Shown piece after piece: positions 60,488 through 64,000 of a stretch of DNA of 64,000 nt. Each line of letters starts with the position of its first letter. Position 1 is the first letter of the stretch. The notes beneath the pieces are model-generated. The model did not search any database. It was not told the origin of the DNA and saw only the letters and a program-made list of their open reading frames with translations. Source of the DNA: Sclerurus mexicanus (taxonomy: Eukaryota; Chordata; Aves; Passeriformes; Furnariidae); the NCBI GenBank assembly GCA_013396755.1, contig VWZF01001867.1:248001-312000 (forward strand), written 5' to 3'. A program made the position numbers and the translations under genes.

Positions 60488-61062
60488 AAAGCACCAGGCA
60501 ACGCATCGCCAGCCAAGTGAGGGAGGGGATTGTCCCACCCTGCTCTGCTCTGGGGTGACCTCACCTTGAATATTGTGTGCAGTTTGGGGCACCACAATAT
60601 AGGAAAGAGAGTGTCCAAAGGAGGGTAACGAAGATGGTGAAGGGCCTTGATGGGAAGCCTTATGAGGAGAGGCTGAGGGCACTTGGTGTGTTCAACTGGA
60701 GAAGAGGAGACTGAGGGGAGACCTCACTGCACTTAAATCTTCCTTGTGAGGGGAAGAGGAGGGGCAGGCAGTGATCTCTGCTCTGTGGTGACAGAACCCA
60801 AGGGAATGGCCTGAAGTTGTGTTGGAGAGGTTTAGGTTGGATATTAGGAACAGGCTCTACACTCAGAGGGTGATAGGGCACTGGAACAGGCTCCCCAGGG
60901 AAGTGGTCACAGCACCAAGGCTGACAGAGTTCAACAAGTGTTTGGATGATACTCTCAGGGACACAGTGTGACTCTTGGGGATGGTCCTGTGCAGGGCCAG
61001 CAGTTGCACTCGGTGATCCTTGTGGGTCCCTTCCAACTCAATATGTTTTATGATTCTGTGAA
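60488..61062 (+). mobile_element. CR1 LINE 3' fragment, plus orientation
   Basis: It runs from AGTGAGGGAGGGGATTGTCC through TGACCTCACCTTGAATATTG, GGGCACCACAATATAGGAAA, GGAGAGGCTGAGGGCACTTG, GGTTTAGGTTGGATATTAGG and GTGGTCACAGCACCAAGGCT to GGTCCCTTCCAACTCAATAT and GATTCTGTGA. This CR1 subfamily differs from the copies at 40-41 kb and matches the tail at 35.2 kb. An A-rich run (60469-60490) abuts its 5' side. It is 5'-truncated with a broken frame. Confidence 0.94.
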
Positions 61063-64000
61063 CATGATTATGCCACATTCAAAGCTAGTTTTTTCAAGCT
61101 GAACTTGGCTGGAAGGTGCTGCTACTGTTGAGATCAGAGTTGAAAGGCTTCTGTGTTTGAAAAATTATCAAACTTTTACTGATTATTTATTCAGTAAAAG
61201 ATATCTGCCTTAGAAATCAAGCCTTGTATGTTTCCTCAAAACGGTTAATTCCATACTAGAGCCAGGAAGTTTACAGTATGCCAGGTTATTTTGAGTACAC
61301 TTGTATTGCTTTCATAGCATTTGTTTTTAAAACATGAACAGAAAGATACAAGGTGGACTGCCAGAAATTTTGGGTGTTTAGCTGTTGCCTTTGGTCTCAA
61401 GAGCAATGTTTTCACACTGCAGCTGTCTATCCAGTGCTCTGGCTATGTAGAATTTAATATACACTGAGCTGTGGTAGTGCCCTGCTTGTATGCTTTTAGT
61501 GCCATATGTGTTGGCATCTATGTCTTATCTGATAAGCAATTTTATAACATATTCCTTATACTGTTTCCTCATCATATTCTTCCAGATCTGGCAGAGTCAG
61601 CAGTTACTGTGAGATCGCTGTTCTACAGTTTGGATAACTTCAGCTGGGCTTCACCAAAAACCTGTCACAGAATTGTTGCCTAGGGTCTCTGCCTGGCTGC
61701 TTTTTCACGGATAGAGATGAGGTGCCCAAGTAATGCTCTGCAATCCTTTAGCTGTAGGAGTAATAATATTCAGATGAGGGATGGTGCAAGGCAGGCTGGG
61801 CATGAGCATCTTCATCTGCCGCTGCTGTTTGTGATTACACTGTTTCGTACACCTTTGGTATCTGCGGTGAGCAGCTGTTACAGCAGTATTTGCTCCCCTT
61901 CAAAAAGCAGTCTTATTCTTTTGACTGATCATAAGGGAATGTTATTTAACTGTACAGAAAAGGTTGCTGTCACCAGCCTGAGCTCACAGCTTGGTGAAGC
62001 CGTGTGGGACTCTTTTTATTCTCTTGATATCAGTTTATGCCACCTGGCACAACTCCATTACGTTGTATTTTCTCTTATCCCAGAGAGGAGGAAGGCATTT
62101 CAGGCCCTGAATAATCATCTACATATCAGTGTGTGATGATTTGAGTGTGTGATGGAAGCTTTTTTTGTGATGTATGTTTCTTCTGGTCACAGAGGCCTGG
62201 ATTTGACTATCCACAAGACTCCTTTATATCCTTTATTCTAATTTAAAACATTCCCATTAAGAACAAGTGGAAAGAATAGAAACACAAAAAAGCCTGTAAT
62301 AGTACAATGAAGATCCAGCTAAAGTATTTTTCCTTTGTTTTTAATTTTTACTTTTCAGTGGAATACAAAAAAATCCTTTTATAAAAATGGCCTGAGGTGA
62401 CTCAGTATTTAAATAAAAAACTAAAACCAACACAGGAAGTTGAAAATGTGACTCTCTTATTTCTTGAGATTTACAGTTCCTTTTGTACTTGTATTGCAGC
62501 TGATTAGGGATTGTCTGTTAGTACTCTGTGATAATTTCTATACAGATTACTTTTTTCAAAGTATTTTTTGTCCTTTCTTGCTGCAATAGAACTCGCAGTC
62601 TGTTGAAAATAGTTACAGTTTTATTCTCTGTGCGTGTGGAAAGTCACTGAGGTGTTGGATAAGAGGCTGAAGGGCAAAACACTAACAGTGTTTCAGGGCT
62701 GATGTGAATGACTTGAATATGGAAGAATTTGCTTTCTTGTTTGTGGTGGGTTTGGTTGTCGTTAAAACATTTGTACAAAAGCACCACTGGGCAGCAAGAG
62801 GAATGTGAAAAGCAAAGCAAGCTTGTAAATGCAGCTCCTAATTTTGGGAAAAGCTAAATGTCTGTTAAACGCCTGTTACGATCCTACAAAGGTGTGGCTG
62901 CTGCACATGCTGCCTTTTGAGTTGATGGAATGAAATGTATGTATTGCCTGTGTTCTTCAGCAAATCTGCTTGAAGAGCATTACTCTGTGGGTTTCTTTGT
63001 GTGCTCATTTGTCGGATGTTTTGACCAGCAACCAAGATAATTCAGAATTGCAGAAACATTGGATTTTTTTTGTGTGCTAAATGTATAACGTTTTAATGAA
63101 ACTTAGCCCATTTAGTGTACAAATCAGATTCCTTTTGAGAGGAAGTGATCTGATTTGTTTCAAAAAGCTAGTAATACTTCCAGAAGGTGATAATTTTTTC
63201 TTTGCCATTCACAGTGTTAAAGATGGGACCCTGGGACAGGTATTAACTTGGGAATGTTGTGTTGCTGAGTTTCACAGGAGAGCAGCAGAAACCTCTAGAC
63301 TTTGACTATGGAGAACAGCTAACAGCAGTCTTTCTCTCTGGAAAGCTGTACTTCATCCTGGGCAATTCAATCTCCTTTGCATGCTCCTTTGCCTTTATTT
63401 CACATCCACATTTAAAATGTTATATTTTATTTAGCTGTTTTTCTGCATGGTTCTTAGTGGGAATTATACTTTAGGTATTTTACAAAGAATGCTTTGGGTT
63501 ATGGAATACCGCTCTTCATGAAGTCCCACACACTGCTAAGTCTATTTAGCTATTTTCAGTACTATTTAATGTTCTAATAATTTTTCAGCTGAAGAATGTT
63601 CTGATTTTACATTTGGCTTGACAATATTGGTTGTTAGATGAAAACCAAACCCAAGGGAAATTGCAGTAAAATTAGATAACAAAAAGAAGTTCTTTTTCTG
63701 CTGTGTGGCCTTCTCTTGTGCCTTGCTTGCTGCTGCTAGTACAAGAAATGCAGATTTTCCAGCTAAATCAGTCTGAACTGAGCAACGCTTTGCCTGGAAA
63801 AGATTTATAATTTTTTTTCCCCTCCCCCAGTAAAATGTATATGGGAATTATTTCCCAATTATCCAAATAACTCCATCATGGGATGTTTCTTGATAACCAT
63901 GAAACATCTTAAAGGCTATATACTGTGAGTAACTATTCTCATCTGCCAAAACACAAAACTGTGTAAGAAAAATAAATATGCTGATATTTCTGCATACATG

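Larger units (their letters stand above)
43771..64000 (+). other. Putative long intron to the right of the CpG island
   Basis: No recognisable coding exon. In nine 60-base rows taken at roughly 2-kb steps outside CR1, I count about 172 T to 132 A and 135 G to 100 C on the plus strand. Eight rows sampled left of the island give T and A nearly equal (about 156 to 144). T and G excess on the coding strand is typical of long-term transcription in vertebrates. This supports, but does not prove, a plus-strand gene whose first intron fills this region. Listed inside it are a CpG-dense block at 49.82-50.06 kb and CR1 copies at 56.9 and 60.5 kb. Confidence 0.45.

Noticed and set aside
63200..63240. 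Possible 25-bp exon between CATTCACAG and GTATTA
   Set aside because: The donor is weak, the segment is too short to judge, and no neighbouring exon supports it.
1..64000. tRNA, rRNA, CRISPR or prokaryotic operon features
   Set aside because: I saw no cloverleaf with A and B boxes, no rRNA core and no regular repeat-spacer array. All repeats found are eukaryotic.

Overview
The window looks like nuclear DNA of a sauropsid, most likely a bird. The reasons are: AT-rich single-copy DNA of low repeat density; CR1 LINEs (Chicken Repeat 1) as the only abundant interspersed repeat, all 5'-truncated and ending in the usual ...CCTTCCAA...ATTCTATGA-type 3' tail; no mammalian SINE or L1; and an assembly gap inside a GC-rich island. 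I see no bacterial genes, CRISPR array, rRNA or phage. No full protein-coding gene can be recognised. Most open frames are chance frames in non-coding DNA or decayed CR1 ORF2.

Layout. 1-6071: non-coding DNA with an AT-rich stem-loop near 1.7 kb. 6072-6898: the longest CR1 copy. 6899-10342: non-coding, with a small CR1 tail near 7.36 kb. 10343-10978: two CR1 pieces joined in the same orientation. 11080-11640: an isolated CpG island with a five-block minisatellite and a good plus-strand splice donor. 11641-27699: non-coding, with an ancient 68-bp palindromic repeat at 14.76 kb and conserved-element-like blocks near 22.3 and 25.7-26.0 kb. 27700-28760: an old, split CR1. 28761-40018: non-coding, with two perfect palindromes near 31.8-32.0 kb, a CR1 tail at 35.2 kb and a purine-rich block at 36.9-37.5 kb. 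40019-41574: two CR1 copies pointing away from each other. 41644-41790: a G/T-only tract. 42690-43770: a strong CpG island broken by 377 Ns. 43771-64000: non-coding DNA that is on sampling richer in T than A and in G than C on the plus strand, with CR1 copies at 56.9 and 60.5 kb and a small CpG-dense block at 49.8-50.1 kb.

Interpretation (inference). The gapped CpG island at about 43 kb is the best promoter candidate. The T and G excess to its right fits transcription rightward on the plus strand through a long first intron, with exon 1 perhaps partly in the gap. The gene cannot be named from this window. The 11-kb island may be a second promoter, perhaps of a lncRNA. I did not find a convincing new multi-gene system. 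The best leads are the gapped island, the paired palindromes, the ancient palindromic repeat and the CpG-dense block with a 57-bp candidate exon.
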